Positions 1 to 8,931 are shown, numbered from the stretch's first letter. The stretch: 64,000 bases of DNA from Solwaraspora sp. WMMD1047 (GCF_029626155.1 NZ_JARUBL010000001.1:1116001-1180000), one strand, 5' to 3'. Program-made: numbers and translations. Notes: generated by a model from the sequence alone, not told the origin.

Positions 1-418
1 GACCGGTGGCGGGTTCAACGCGTACTCGACCATCCAGGCGGAGGCGTTCAGCGCGCAGAACGGGGTGATCGTGGAAGCCTGCAGCGAGGGCGGCCAGAAC
101 ATCGGTGCGCTGCGCAACGGCGACTGGGTCCGGTTCGACAACGTCAGGTTCGGATCCACCCCGGCCCGCGACTTCGTCGCCCGGGTCGCCTCGGGCGCGT
201 CCGCCGGGGTGAGCGGCCTGGTCGAGGTCCGGCTCGGCAGCCCGACCGGCACGGTGATCGGCAGCTTCGCGCTCGCCAACACCGGCGGCTGGCAGAGCTG
301 GCGGTCGGTGCCCGGCAACGTCTCGGCGGTCACCGGCACCCACACCGTCTATCTGACCTTCACCAGCGGCCAGCCGAACGACTTCGTCAACGTCAACTGG
401 TTCACCTTCCGTACCTGA
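1..418 (+). CDS. C-terminal part of a secreted CBM6 carbohydrate-binding protein (5' truncated)
   Basis: The open frame runs off the left edge of the window (first full codon at base 2) and ends with TGA at 416-418, so only the last 138 residues are present. They match a family 6 carbohydrate-binding module: an IQAEAFSAQNGV opening, the GGQNIGALRNGDWVRF core with its conserved Gly-Asp-Trp, and a beta-rich end finishing in VNVNWFTFRT. CBM6 domains bind xylan, cellulose or beta-glucan and usually sit at the C-terminus of secreted glycoside hydrolases or lyases. The catalytic domain would lie upstream, outside the window. The next gene is also a secreted glycan enzyme, so this looks like part of a polysaccharide-degradation region. 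The family call is firm; the substrate is not known. Confidence 0.85.
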   Translation, partial: TGGGFNAYSTIQAEAFSAQNGVIVEACSEGGQNIGALRNGDWVRFDNVRFGSTPARDFVARVASGASAGVSGLVEVRLGSPTGTVIGSFALANTGGWQSWRSVPGNVSAVTGTHTVYLTFTSGQPNDFVNVNWFTFRT

Positions 419-432
419 CCGTGGGCACTGTG

Positions 433-475
433 CCGACCCGCCCGGCCGCCCGTCGCGGGTGGTCGGGCGGGTCGG
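433..475 (+). terminator. Intrinsic terminator-like hairpin after the CBM6 gene
   Basis: Two perfectly complementary 12-base arms, CCGACCCGCCCG (433-444) and its inverse (464-475), enclose a 19-base loop 15 bases after the stop codon. There is no clear T-run, which is common for terminators in high-GC actinobacteria. Confidence 0.6.
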
Positions 476-546
476 GACTGGACAGAAACAGTTAACACTC
501 TTAATAATTGCTGCTGTCGATGCTGGGACGGGGTGGGAGGAGTGCC
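476..546 (+). promoter_or_regulatory. AT-rich upstream region of the chitinase gene
   Basis: The stretch at about 485-512 (GAAACAGTTAACACTCTTAA followed by TAATTG) is markedly AT-rich against a background of about 70% GC. It lies 35-60 bases before the chitinase start and probably holds its promoter and a regulator site. It contains a GTTAAC palindrome. I could not match it to a named operator such as the chitinase direct repeats of Streptomyces. Confidence 0.4.
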
Positions 547-1947
547 ATGAGACGTCAAGTGCTGACCGCGGCGATGGTCGCGACGCTGGCCGCGGTGGGG
601 GCGGTGTGGGTGGCCTCGCCGGCTGCGGCGGCCGGACCGTCGGCGGTCTTCGTGAAGACCTCGGACTGGGGCTCCGGCTGGGAGGCGCGGATGACCGTGT
701 CGAACGCCGGACCGGCCGCCGTCTCCTCCTGGAGTGTCGCGTTCGACCTGCCCGCCGGCTCGTCCGTCGGGTCCTACTGGGACGCGTTGCTGACCGTGTC
801 CGGGCAGCGCTACACCTTCACCAACCGCTCCTGGAACGGCACCATCCCGGTCGGCGGGTCGGTGTCGTTCGGGTTCCTCGGTGCCGGCCCCGGCTCACCG
901 CAGAACTGCGTGGTCAACGGAGTGGCCTGCGCGGGCGGCAGCCAGCCGACCACACCCCCGCCGACCACCACCGCCCCACCGACGACGGCCCCGCCGACCA
1001 CGCCGCCACCCACGACCGCACCACCGACCACCACGCCGCCGGTCACCGGCCTGCCGAAGCACTTCCTCACCGGCTACTGGCACAACTTCGCCAACGCCGC
1101 CGACGAACTGCGGCTCAGCGCCGTGCCGGCCGAGTACGACCTGATCGCGGTCGCCTTCGCGGAGGCCACCAACACCCCCGGCGCGGTCTCCTTCGGCATC
1201 GACCCCGGCCTGGCCGCCTCGCTCGGCGGCTACACCGACGACGAGTTCAAGGCCGACGTGGCCGCCCTGCACAGCCGCGGGAAGAAGGTCATCATCTCGG
1301 TCGGCGGGGAGACCGGCCGGGTCGCGGTCAACGACGCCGCCTCCGCCGCCGCGCTCAGCGACAGCCTCTACCGACTGATCCAGGAGTACGGCTTCGACGG
1401 GGTCGACATCGATCTGGAGAACGGGTTGAACCCGACCTGGATGGCCCAGGCGATGCGCTCGCTACGCAGCCGGGTCGGCGCCGGCCTGATCATCACGATG
1501 GCCCCGCAGACGATCGACATGCAGTCGCCGTCGGTCTCCTACTTCAAGCTGGCCCTGGACATCCGGGACATCCTCACCGTGGTGCACACCCAGTTCTACA
1601 ACTCCGGCTCGATGCTCGGCTGCGACCAGTCGTTCGCGTACGCCCAGGGCACCGTCAACTTCATGACGGCGCTCGCCTGCCTGCAGCTCGAAGCCGGCCT
1701 GCGACCCGACCAGGTCGCCCTCGGCCTGCCCGCCGGACCCGGCGCCGCCGGCGGCGGCGTGGTCGCTCCCAACCTGGTCAACCAGGCGCTGGACTGCCTG
1801 GCCAAGGGCACCAGCTGCGGCAGCTTCCGCCCTCCGCGCAGCTACCCCGGCATCCGGGGCGCGATGACCTGGTCGATCAACTGGGACGTCACGAACGGCA
1901 ACGGGTTCGCCCGGACCGTCAAACCCCACCTGGCCACCCTGCCCTGA
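547..1947 (+). CDS. Secreted CBM2-GH18 chitinase
   Basis: This 466-residue exported enzyme should hydrolyse beta-1,4 linkages in chitin. Residues 1-29 form a signal peptide (MRRQ, a hydrophobic core, then ASPAAAA). Residues about 30-130 are a family 2 carbohydrate-binding module (SWSVAFDLPAG and SWNGTIPVGGSV strands). Residues about 133-167 are a Thr-Pro linker, and the rest is a GH18 barrel. The catalytic DxxDxDxE motif is DGVDIDLE at 284-291, with Glu291 as the acid; KKVIISVGGE forms strand 3. The ATG at 547 is chosen because GGGAGGAG precedes it at the right distance and it starts a proper signal peptide; a frame-compatible upstream start at 508 would spoil the leader. It is monocistronic, behind a terminator and facing the convergent DedA gene. 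Confidence 0.92.
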   Translation: MRRQVLTAAMVATLAAVGAVWVASPAAAAGPSAVFVKTSDWGSGWEARMTVSNAGPAAVSSWSVAFDLPAGSSVGSYWDALLTVSGQRYTFTNRSWNGTIPVGGSVSFGFLGAGPGSPQNCVVNGVACAGGSQPTTPPPTTTAPPTTAPPTTPPPTTAPPTTTPPVTGLPKHFLTGYWHNFANAADELRLSAVPAEYDLIAVAFAEATNTPGAVSFGIDPGLAASLGGYTDDEFKADVAALHSRGKKVIISVGGETGRVAVNDAASAAALSDSLYRLIQEYGFDGVDIDLENGLNPTWMAQAMRSLRSRVGAGLIITMAPQTIDMQSPSVSYFKLALDIRDILTVVHTQFYNSGSMLGCDQSFAYAQGTVNFMTALACLQLEAGLRPDQVALGLPAGPGAAGGGVVAPNLVNQALDCLAKGTSCGSFRPPRSYPGIRGAMTWSINWDVTNGNGFARTVKPHLATLP

Positions 1948-1961
1948 CCCGGGTGAAGCGG

Positions 1962-2627
1962 TCACCGGTTGGCGGGCTGGGCGGCGCGGCGCTTACGGAT
2001 GCGCTTGACCGCCCAGCTCACCACGGTGACCGCGAAGAACGCGAGGATCGCCAGGTCGAACCAGGTGCTGTAGCGGTCGATCTGCTGCCACCGGGAGCCG
2101 AGCGCGAAGCCGAGCCCGACGAAGAGCGCGTTCCAGATCCCGCTGCCCAGGGTGGTCAGCGCCAGGAACTGCCCCACCGGCATCCGGTTCGCGCCGGCCG
2201 GGATGGAGACCAGGCTGCGCACCACCGGCACCATCCGGCCGAAGAGCACGGTGGCGCGGGCGTGCCGCTCGAACCACCGGTCCGCCCGCTCCAGGTCGTC
2301 GAGCTCCACCAGCGGCACCCGGTCCAGCCACCGCTTCAGCCGGTCCTCGCCGAGCGCGGCGCCGAGCCAGTAGAGCAGCGCCGCGCCGACCACGGAGCCG
2401 GCGGTCGCCGCCGCCCACACCGCCACCACGTTGAACTTGCCCTCGCCGGCCAGGTAGCCGGCCATCGACAGCACGATCTCACTGGGCACCGGCGGAACGA
2501 TGTTCTCGAAGAAGACCAGCAACCCCACCCCGAGTACGCCGAGCGAATCGATCACCCCCGCCACCCAGCCCGTCAGGCCGCCCATCTCGGTGGGATCGAC
2601 ATTCTGGGCGCCGACGGCGACGGTCAT
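1962..2627 (-). CDS. DedA family membrane protein
   Basis: This 221-residue polytopic protein belongs to the DedA (SNARE-associated) family of inner-membrane proteins, some of which act as undecaprenyl-phosphate or phospholipid flippases. The family signature is visible: FFENIVPPVPSEIVLSMAG near residue 40, a GSVVGAALLYWLGAALGE segment, and the FGRMVPVVRSLVSIPAGANRM motif with its conserved Arg residues around 125-145. Further membrane spans follow and the tail is basic (RIRKRR). The ATG at 2627 is preceded by GGAGAGG; longer in-frame extensions are Arg-rich shadow sequence. It converges on the chitinase gene and their stop codons are 14 bases apart. The substrate cannot be told from the sequence. 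Confidence 0.9.
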   Translation of the reverse strand: MTVAVGAQNVDPTEMGGLTGWVAGVIDSLGVLGVGLLVFFENIVPPVPSEIVLSMAGYLAGEGKFNVVAVWAAATAGSVVGAALLYWLGAALGEDRLKRWLDRVPLVELDDLERADRWFERHARATVLFGRMVPVVRSLVSIPAGANRMPVGQFLALTTLGSGIWNALFVGLGFALGSRWQQIDRYSTWFDLAILAFFAVTVVSWAVKRIRKRRAAQPANR

Positions 2628-2791
2628 CGAGTCGTCCTCTCCTCTGCCGATACGCGGTTGATCGAATGCCGGTACACGTGGTTGATCGAACCTATCCGGT
2701 ACCCGGCGGACCGGCCGCCGACACTGTGCGGTACCTCGCCATTGGCCGGAGCGGGTTTGCCGGGGCGGCCGACTGGAGAAGCCAGCACCGC

Positions 2792-4447
2792 ATGAACGAC
2801 AGGTGGTACTCCGAGGCCGTCGTCTACTGCCTCGACATCGACACATACGCGGACTCGAACGGCGACGGGGTCGGTGACATCCAGGGGCTGATCGGGCGCC
2901 TCGACTACCTGGCCCGGCTCGGGGTGACCTGCCTGTGGCTGCATCCGATCCACCCGTCCCCGAACCGGGACGACGGCTACGACGCGACCGACTTCTACAA
3001 CATCGACCCCCGGTTCGGCACCCTCGGCGACTTCGCCGAGCTGCTGCACCAGGCGGCCAACCGGGGCATCCGGGTCATCATCGACCTGGTCGTCAACCAC
3101 ACCTCGAACGAGCACCCCTGGTTCGTCTCAGCCCGCTCGTCGCCGGACTCGCCGTACCGGGACTGGTACGTCTGGTCCGACCAGGAGCCGGCCGACCGCT
3201 TCCAGGGCATGGTCTTCCCGGGTGAGCAGCACGAGACGTGGAGCTACGACCGGACCGCGAAATCCTGGTACTACCACCGGTTCTACCGCTTCCAGCCGGA
3301 CCTGAACTTCAGCAACCCGGCGGTCCGGGCGGAGATCAAGAAGATCATCTCGTTCTGGCTCCAGCTCGGCGTCTCCGGCTTCCGGATCGACGCGGCGCCG
3401 TTCATCATCGAGCTGACCGAGCCGGGCAACCCGAACTCGCCGAAGGACTTCGAGTTCCTCACCGACCTGCGCCAGCACGTCCAGTGGCGACGCGGCGACG
3501 CGGTCCTGCTGGCCGAGGCGAACGTCGAACCCGACCAGCTCGTCGCCTACTTCGGCGACCGCGGCGGCTCCGGCAACCGGCTGCACATGCTCTTCGACTT
3601 CATGCTCAACGGCCGGCTGATGCTGGCCCTGGCCCGGCACGACCCGGAGCCGGTGATCGACGCGCTGCGGGACACCCCGGCCCTGCCGTACGGGGCGTCC
3701 TGGGCCACCTTCCTGCGCAACCACGACGAGATCGACCTGTCCCGGCTCACCGCCGAGCAGCGCAACCAGGTGTTCGAGAAGTTCGGCCCGGACGAGGAGA
3801 TGCGCATCTACGACCGGGGCATCCGGCGCCGGTTCGCCCCCATGCTCGGCAACGACCGGCGGCGGATCGAGCTGGCGTACGCGTTGCAGTTCTCGCTCCG
3901 CGGCACCCCGGTGCTGCGCTACGGCGAGGAGATCGGGATGGGCGAGGACTTGTCGCTGCCCGGCCGGGAGTCGATCCGCACCCCGATGCAGTGGTCGTAC
4001 AAGCAGAATGCCGGCTTCTCCACCGCGGACCCGGAGCAGTTGGTCCGCCCGGTCATCGACTCCGGCGAGTTCGGGTACGAGACGGTGAACGTCACCGCCC
4101 AACGCGGTGACCCCGGCTCGCTGCTCTCCTGGTTCGAGCGCATGATCCGGACCCTGCGGGAGGCACCGGAGGTGGGCAAGGGCACCTGCACCCACATCGA
4201 CGTGGTGCTGCCGCCCGGGGTGCTCGCCCACCGCGCCGACGGATCGACCGGCACCATGGTCTTCCTGCACAACCTGGGCCCGGACGACGCGACGGTGGAT
4301 CTGGGCTCACTCTACGAGGAGGCCGACCTGCCGATCGACGTGTTGACCGACCGGCGTTACCGGCCGGTGGGCAAGCTCGACGAGCTGCAGGTGGCCGGCT
4401 ACGGCTACCGGTGGATCCGGCTCTGTCGGGGAGACGCGGTGAGCTGA
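2792..4447 (+). CDS. GH13 alpha-amylase family protein, trehalose-synthase (TreS)-like
   Basis: This 551-residue cytoplasmic enzyme is of the GH13 family and closest in pattern to maltose/trehalose interconverting TreS. The N-terminus (WYSEAVVYCLDIDTYADSNG) and HPIHPSPNRDDGYD are TreS hallmarks. The catalytic residues are visible: nucleophile Asp200 in GFRIDAAPF, acid Glu242 in LLAEANV, and the transition-state stabiliser in NHDEIDLSRL (Asp312). The C-terminal beta domain (from about 465) is short and no maltokinase domain is fused. It lacks a signal peptide. The ATG at 2792 is chosen over an upstream in-frame start at 2666 because family homology begins there and GGAGAA lies 11 bases upstream. 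It is not next to glgE or treYZ genes. It could instead be an oligo-1,6-glucosidase-like enzyme; GH13 itself is certain. Confidence 0.85.
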   Translation: MNDRWYSEAVVYCLDIDTYADSNGDGVGDIQGLIGRLDYLARLGVTCLWLHPIHPSPNRDDGYDATDFYNIDPRFGTLGDFAELLHQAANRGIRVIIDLVVNHTSNEHPWFVSARSSPDSPYRDWYVWSDQEPADRFQGMVFPGEQHETWSYDRTAKSWYYHRFYRFQPDLNFSNPAVRAEIKKIISFWLQLGVSGFRIDAAPFIIELTEPGNPNSPKDFEFLTDLRQHVQWRRGDAVLLAEANVEPDQLVAYFGDRGGSGNRLHMLFDFMLNGRLMLALARHDPEPVIDALRDTPALPYGASWATFLRNHDEIDLSRLTAEQRNQVFEKFGPDEEMRIYDRGIRRRFAPMLGNDRRRIELAYALQFSLRGTPVLRYGEEIGMGEDLSLPGRESIRTPMQWSYKQNAGFSTADPEQLVRPVIDSGEFGYETVNVTAQRGDPGSLLSWFERMIRTLREAPEVGKGTCTHIDVVLPPGVLAHRADGSTGTMVFLHNLGPDDATVDLGSLYEEADLPIDVLTDRRYRPVGKLDELQVAGYGYRWIRLCRGDAVS

Positions 4448-4464
4448 CCCGGCCGCCGGTCAGC
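4443..4464. terminator. Inverted repeat holding both stop codons of a convergent pair
   Basis: GCTGACC (4443-4449) and GGTCAGC (4458-4464) are perfect 7-base arms around an 8-base loop. The TGA stop of the GH13 gene and the TGA stop of the opposing membrane-protein gene fall at mirror positions in the arms, so the element could act as a short bidirectional terminator. Confidence 0.4.
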
Positions 4465-4861
4465 GTCTGGCGCGGGTGCGGCGCAGCCAGAGCAGCCCGA
4501 TCACCGGCAGCACCAGGGGAATGAAGCCGTATCCGCGCCCGAAGTCGGACCAGACGGTGTCGTCGGGGAACAGCTGCGGCTCGACCCGGCTCAGCGCCCC
4601 CACCACGAGCACTCCGGCCAGCTCGACGGCGCAGCAGCCGAACGCGACCCGCCGACCGGTCGGGGTGTCCCGGGCCAGCCCGACGGTGGCGACCACGTAG
4701 ATCACCGCCGCCAGCGCGGAGAGCAGGTACGCCACCGGGGCCTCGTCGAACCGGGTGGCGATCTGCAGCCCGGCCCGGGAGCTGGCGGCGATGGCGAACA
4801 GCAGGTACACGGCGACCAGTGCCCGCCCCGGCCCCCGGTTGGTGGGCCGCCGGTCAGCCAC
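4460..4861 (-). CDS. Small integral membrane protein of unknown function
   Basis: This 133-residue protein has four predicted membrane segments (about residues 14-33, 41-62, 72-92 and 108-126) and a basic tail (RRTRARR). I do not recognise a named family with certainty. Its start overlaps the 3' end of the upstream membrane-protein gene by 8 bases (4854-4861), so the two are probably translationally coupled and may form one membrane unit. It faces the GH13 gene. Confidence 0.7.
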   Translation of the reverse strand: MADRRPTNRGPGRALVAVYLLFAIAASSRAGLQIATRFDEAPVAYLLSALAAVIYVVATVGLARDTPTGRRVAFGCCAVELAGVLVVGALSRVEPQLFPDDTVWSDFGRGYGFIPLVLPVIGLLWLRRTRARR

Positions 4862-5219
4862 CGGCGACCTGCCAGGTCTGCTGGAGCCGGACCACGACGA
4901 CCGGGATGACCAGGCAGACCACCGTCACGATCACCGAACCCCAGCGGGTCGGCTCCATCCGGGCCAGCACGGCCGCCAGCGGCGGCAGGCAGACCAGGGT
5001 GACCAGGTAGCCGACGAAGGTGCCGACCTCGGCCGGACCGTCGCCGCCGGCCCAGGCCACCAGGGCGGCGGCGGTGAGCACCAGCAGCGCCGCCTCGACG
5101 ACGGCCAGCCCGATCAGCTGGCCGCGGTCCGGCGGCCGGTTGCGCACCGTCGCCAGCAGGCCCCACCCGGCGAGTACGAGGGAAGCGACGATCGCGATCG
5201 TCACCAGCAGGCCGTTCAC
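4854..5219 (-). CDS. Small integral membrane protein, first gene of a two-gene unit
   Basis: This 121-residue protein begins with an uncleaved hydrophobic segment (MNGLLVTIAIVASLVLAGWG), followed by spans near residues 38-60, 65-85 and 92-112. No catalytic motif is visible. The spans, the 8-base overlap with the next membrane-protein gene and the shared strand suggest a heteromeric membrane complex of unknown role. It is divergent from the TPR gene at 5297, with a 77-base shared promoter region. Confidence 0.7.
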   Translation of the reverse strand: MNGLLVTIAIVASLVLAGWGLLATVRNRPPDRGQLIGLAVVEAALLVLTAAALVAWAGGDGPAEVGTFVGYLVTLVCLPPLAAVLARMEPTRWGSVIVTVVCLVIPVVVVRLQQTWQVAGG

Positions 5220-5296
5220 GGCGACAGCCTACTAAGCCCTGTCGTAGAGCCGGCCGGCACGTACGATCGGTGCCGTGCGTGGCACCGAGGCGGCCG

Positions 5297-5779
5297 ATGA
5301 TGGTCGATGAGACGCTCGCCCGGATCAACGAGGGCGTCCAGCTGCACCACCAGCAGGGCCGGCCCGACGCCGCTCGGGAACTGTTCGCGCAGGTCTGGGC
5401 GGAGATCGGCGGCGAGCGGGGTGACCCCCTGCACGTCTGCGTCCTCGCGCACTCGATGGCCGACGTGCAGGACGACGTCCACCAGGAGTTGAGCTGGGAC
5501 CAGCGGGCGCTGGCGGCGGCCGACCTGCTCACCGACGACCGGCTCGCCCAGGCCGGGGTGCCGATGTCGGTGGCCGCACTGTACCCGTCGCTGCACCTCA
5601 ACCTGGGGGAGTGCCACCGCAGGCTCGGCGATCCCGAGCGGGCCCGCGAGTGCCTGGAGCGCGCGCGGGCGGGGATCGGCGCGCTCGGCGACGACGACTA
5701 CGGCCGGCTGATCAAGGGTGGTCTGGAACGACTGGCGCAGCAGTTGGCCGCCGGCCCGCCGGGCGGCGACGAGATCTGA
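5297..5779 (+). CDS. TPR-like helical repeat protein
   Basis: This 160-residue soluble all-alpha protein has TPR-like helices: an opening INEGVQLHHQQGRPDAAREL pair and a typical second unit, LHLNLGECHRRLGDPERARE. TPRs bind partner proteins and carry no catalytic residues. A similar short TPR protein is common in actinobacteria, but its role is not established. Two ATGs in tandem (5297 and 5300) lie behind GAGGC; a GTG at 5270 is in frame but leaves an Arg/Pro-rich start. The start is therefore uncertain by a few codons. Confidence 0.7.
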   Translation: MMVDETLARINEGVQLHHQQGRPDAARELFAQVWAEIGGERGDPLHVCVLAHSMADVQDDVHQELSWDQRALAAADLLTDDRLAQAGVPMSVAALYPSLHLNLGECHRRLGDPERARECLERARAGIGALGDDDYGRLIKGGLERLAQQLAAGPPGGDEI

Positions 5780-5868
5780 CAGTAACCGCGTGCCCCTGGT
5801 TCTGTCATCAATGCGCATCTATCATCAAGCTCGTTCACCGACGGGTCGCCGTGGGGAGTCGGGCAGAC

Positions 5869-6573
5869 ATGGACGCTACGGGCATCTGGGTGCTGCTGGT
5901 GGCGGGCGGCTTCGTCGTACTGGCATTCCTGGGTCTCGCCGTGCTGGGCCGGCCGCCGCGCCCGCCCCGTCCGGACCCGACCCGGCTGGCGGCCGAGGCC
6001 GACGAGCTTGGTGCGCACGCCGCCGCCGCCGAGGCCGAGGCGGCCCGGGCGGCGGCCGCCGCGGTCGAGGCGCGGGCGGCGGCGCTCACCGCCGAACAGA
6101 CCCGCGACGCGGCGTGGACCGCCCAGGAGGCCGCCGAACTGGCGTACGACCGGGCGCTGCGGGCGGCGGTGGCCGGCCGCGACGCGGACCGGCGCCGCGC
6201 GGCCGAGCCGGCCGGCCGCGCCGTCGAGCGGGAACGGGCGGTGTCCCGGGCCGCGCTCTCGGCCTACCGGCGGGGCGACATCTCGGTCCGGGAACTGCAG
6301 GAGGTGTTCCGGCGGACCGGCGACTGGGACCCGGCCCAGCAGGAGCGGGAGCGGGCCGCGGACCGGTGCCGGATCGACCGGGCCACCGCCCGGCGCGAGT
6401 ACGACCGGGCGGCGGCTGCCGCCCGGCGGGCCGACCAGGCGGCGCGGGTCGCGGAGGTGGCGGCGCAGGCTCTGGTCGACGAGGCGGCCTCCTCCGCCGC
6501 CGAGGCGGAGGAGGCGCTGCTGGCCGTGCGGCAGCTCACCGCCCGCCGCCGCACGTTCCGCCGGAGCAGCTGA
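5869..6573 (+). CDS. Membrane-anchored Ala/Arg/Glu-rich coiled-coil protein
   Basis: This 234-residue protein has one N-terminal membrane segment (about residues 5-27, IWVLLVAGGFVVLAFLGLAV). It then carries two long stretches of heptad-like Ala/Glu/Arg repeats (about 42-130 and 165-225) separated by a short non-helical piece (YRRGDISVRELQEVFRRTGD, about 138-157). The helical part should face the cytoplasm. No enzyme motif is present. It could be a scaffold or envelope-stress protein, but no family is recognised. The start at 5869 is supported by GGGGAG upstream and by the membrane segment starting right after it. Confidence 0.65.
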   Translation: MDATGIWVLLVAGGFVVLAFLGLAVLGRPPRPPRPDPTRLAAEADELGAHAAAAEAEAARAAAAAVEARAAALTAEQTRDAAWTAQEAAELAYDRALRAAVAGRDADRRRAAEPAGRAVERERAVSRAALSAYRRGDISVRELQEVFRRTGDWDPAQQERERAADRCRIDRATARREYDRAAAAARRADQAARVAEVAAQALVDEAASSAAEAEEALLAVRQLTARRRTFRRSS

Positions 6574-6824
6574 CAGCGGCGCCCCCAGCCGCGGGTTGCC
6601 GGAGGGTGCCGGTGGCGGCGGGTGGCGGCAGTGTCGGCGCAGTCGTGGGCGGCCGTGTCGCGTCAGGGCCGGCGGGTGGCGACGGTGCTGGGCTGCGAGC
6701 CGGCGTGCCGGCTGATCGGATGTGTTAGGAATGGAGCCGGGTGCCGGCAGCGCCCGTCCGGGTGCGCCGGCCGCCGGCCGAAGCGGTCGGATGGTCGGCG
6801 GACGGCCCGGAGAGGGGTCGGTCC

Positions 6825-7739
6825 GTGTTGCGGTTCGGGTTGTTCGGTACCGGCCACTGGGCGTCCGAGACGCACGCCGCCGCGCTGGCGGCGCATCCCG
6901 GTGCCCGCCTCGTCGGCGTGTGGGGGCGCGATCCGGCCAAGGCCGCCGCGCTGGCCGACCGTCATCAGGTGCCGGCCTTCGACGACATCGACGCGCTGAT
7001 CGAGGCCGCCGACGCCGTCTCGGTGGCGGTGCCACCGGACGTCCAGGCCGAGATCGCGGTTCGGGCCGCGCTGGCCGGCCGGCACCTGCTGCTGGACAAG
7101 CCGCTGGCGCTGACCCTGGCCGACGCCGATCGGGTGGTCGCCGCGGCCCAGCAGTCGGGAGTCGCCTCGATCGTCTTCTTCACCGGCCGGTTCCATCCGA
7201 ACGTGGCCGGCTTCATCGCCGCCGCCGCGGCGGCCGGCGGCGGCTGGCAGGGCGCCCGGGTGACCCTGTTCGCGTCGATCTTCCAGCCCGACAACCCGTA
7301 CGGCGGCTCGGCGTGGCGGCGCGAACGCGGCGGGCTCTGGGACGTCGGCCCGCACGCCCTGGCGGTGCTGCTGCCGGTGCTCGGCCCGGTCCGCCGGGTG
7401 GCCGCCCTGGCTGGCCCCCGGGACACCACCCATCTGCTGCTGGCGCACGACGGCGGCGCCGCGAGCACCGTCTCGCTGAGCCTGGACGCCCCACCGGCGG
7501 CGGTCCTCTCCGACTTCGTCTTCTTCGGTGAGGAGGGGGTGCAGGAGCTGCCGACCCGCAACGGCAGCGCGGTGGACGCCCTCATCCTCGCCATCGATCA
7601 GCTGCTGGCCGAGGTCGACTCGGCCACCCGGGACCACCGCTGCGACGTCCGGTTCGGCCGGGACGTGGTGGCGGTGCTCGCCGCCGCCGAGACCGCCCGG
7701 GCGGAGGGCCGCACCGTCACCGTCGCCGCCCCCGGGTAG
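6825..7739 (+). CDS. Gfo/Idh/MocA family NAD(P)-dependent oxidoreductase
   Basis: This 304-residue cytoplasmic dehydrogenase of the Gfo/Idh/MocA family acts typically on sugars, inositols or biliverdin-like substrates. The Rossmann dinucleotide site is at the start (LRFGLFGTGHWASETHAAAL), the VSVAVPPDVQ strand follows, and LLLDKPLALTLADAD holds the conserved Lys-Pro of the family. The C-terminal half (GGLWDVGPHALAVLLPVLG) has the conserved Asp and His of the active site. The GTG at 6825 is chosen because AGAGGGG lies 7 bases upstream and the nucleotide-binding strand begins at residue 2. The last 23 bases overlap the convergent YibE/F gene. Substrate unknown. Confidence 0.88.
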   Translation: MLRFGLFGTGHWASETHAAALAAHPGARLVGVWGRDPAKAAALADRHQVPAFDDIDALIEAADAVSVAVPPDVQAEIAVRAALAGRHLLLDKPLALTLADADRVVAAAQQSGVASIVFFTGRFHPNVAGFIAAAAAAGGGWQGARVTLFASIFQPDNPYGGSAWRRERGGLWDVGPHALAVLLPVLGPVRRVAALAGPRDTTHLLLAHDGGAASTVSLSLDAPPAAVLSDFVFFGEEGVQELPTRNGSAVDALILAIDQLLAEVDSATRDHRCDVRFGRDVVAVLAAAETARAEGRTVTVAAPG

Positions 7740-8931
7740 CGCCATTGGCGGCGCCGGGGGCCGTCACCAGGGCGGCGAGGCCGGTGGTGAGCGGCACCGC
7801 GGCCACCAGGCCGAGCGTGCCGACCGCGGTCCGAACCACCTCCTGGGCGATGAACTCGCTGGTCAGGGTCGTCCCGACGGAGAGACCGCTGACCGAGACC
7901 AACAGCAGCAGCGGCAGCGTCGCCCCGGCGTACGCGAGCACGATGGTGTTGACGGTGGCGGCGATGTGCGCTCGGCCGATCCGGCTGGCGGCCCGGTAGA
8001 GACCCCGTCGGGACAGGCCCGGATCGGCGGCGGCCAGCTCGGTGACGATCGCGGTCTGGGTGACGGTCACGTCGTCGAGCACGCCCAGGGTGCCGATGAT
8101 GACGCCGGCCAACAGCAGTCCGCGTACGTCGACCTCGCCGAGCTGGACGGCGAGCCGGCTGGCCTCCTCGCTGCCGAAGCCGGTCAGCCGGGTGGCGGCG
8201 ATGCTCACCGCGCCGAGCACCCCGGTGAGCACCAGACTGGCGAGGGTGCCGAGCACGGCCACCGAGGTCTGGGCGCTGACCCCGTGGGTCAGGTAGAGCA
8301 CCGCGAACATGATCGCCGCCGAGCCGACGACCGCGACCAGCAGCGGCGGCTCGCCGGTGCCGATCGCCGGCAGCACGAAGAGCAGCAGTACGGCGAAGCT
8401 CACCGCCAGGCCGGCCAGCGCCGCCAGCCCGCGCCAGCGGGCGAATCCGATCACCGCGAGCGCCACCGCCAGCACCAGGACCAGCAACGGCCGGCCCCGT
8501 TGATGGTCCAGCACCGCGTAGCCGGTGCCGCCGTCCGCCTCGGCCGTCTCGACCACCACGATCCGGTCGCCGATCCGCAGCTGCGGGGCGCCCGGCCCGG
8601 CCGGGATCCGGGCCGGTACGGCCGCGGCGCCGGCCGGTCCGTCGTCGAGCCGGACCAGCGCGGTGTCGCAGCGCGGCGCGGCGCGCTGCCCGCACCCGGC
8701 CGGCCGCAGCTCGGTGACCGTGCCACCGCGCCGCAGTGCCTCGTTCGGATCGCTGGCCGACGGGCGCTCGGTGGGCCAGAGCAGCACCAGACCGGCCGCG
8801 GTGAGCAGCATCAACGGCAGCAGCACGGCGACGATCAGCCGCCGGGCCCGCTCCGGCACCGCCCCGGGAACGCGCTGCCCAGGCGCGTGCCCGTGCCCAG
8901 GCGCGTGCCCGTGCCCGTGCGTGCCGCCCAT
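7717..8931 (-). CDS. YibE/F-like multi-pass membrane protein
   Basis: This 404-residue protein has the YibE/F layout: one N-terminal membrane segment (about 30-50), an extracytoplasmic OB-like stretch (about 55-140) and then about seven membrane spans. The GTLGVLDDVTVTQTAIVTEL region and the conserved His in GRAHIAATVNTIVLAYAG are typical of the family. The N-terminus is unusual: residues 3-18 are a Gly/His/Pro-rich repeat (GTHGHGHAPGHGHAPG) that could bind metal ions. YibE/F proteins are suspected transporters with no proven substrate. The gene converges on the oxidoreductase gene and overlaps its end by 23 bases. Confidence 0.8.
   Translation of the reverse strand: MGGTHGHGHAPGHGHAPGQRVPGAVPERARRLIVAVLLPLMLLTAAGLVLLWPTERPSASDPNEALRRGGTVTELRPAGCGQRAAPRCDTALVRLDDGPAGAAAVPARIPAGPGAPQLRIGDRIVVVETAEADGGTGYAVLDHQRGRPLLVLVLAVALAVIGFARWRGLAALAGLAVSFAVLLLFVLPAIGTGEPPLLVAVVGSAAIMFAVLYLTHGVSAQTSVAVLGTLASLVLTGVLGAVSIAATRLTGFGSEEASRLAVQLGEVDVRGLLLAGVIIGTLGVLDDVTVTQTAIVTELAAADPGLSRRGLYRAASRIGRAHIAATVNTIVLAYAGATLPLLLLVSVSGLSVGTTLTSEFIAQEVVRTAVGTLGLVAAVPLTTGLAALVTAPGAANGATRGRRR

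Noticed and set aside
459-2795. A 778-residue plus-strand frame across the chitinase and DedA genes
   Set aside because: Its translation is Arg-rich without motifs, and it covers genes with clear homology in other frames.
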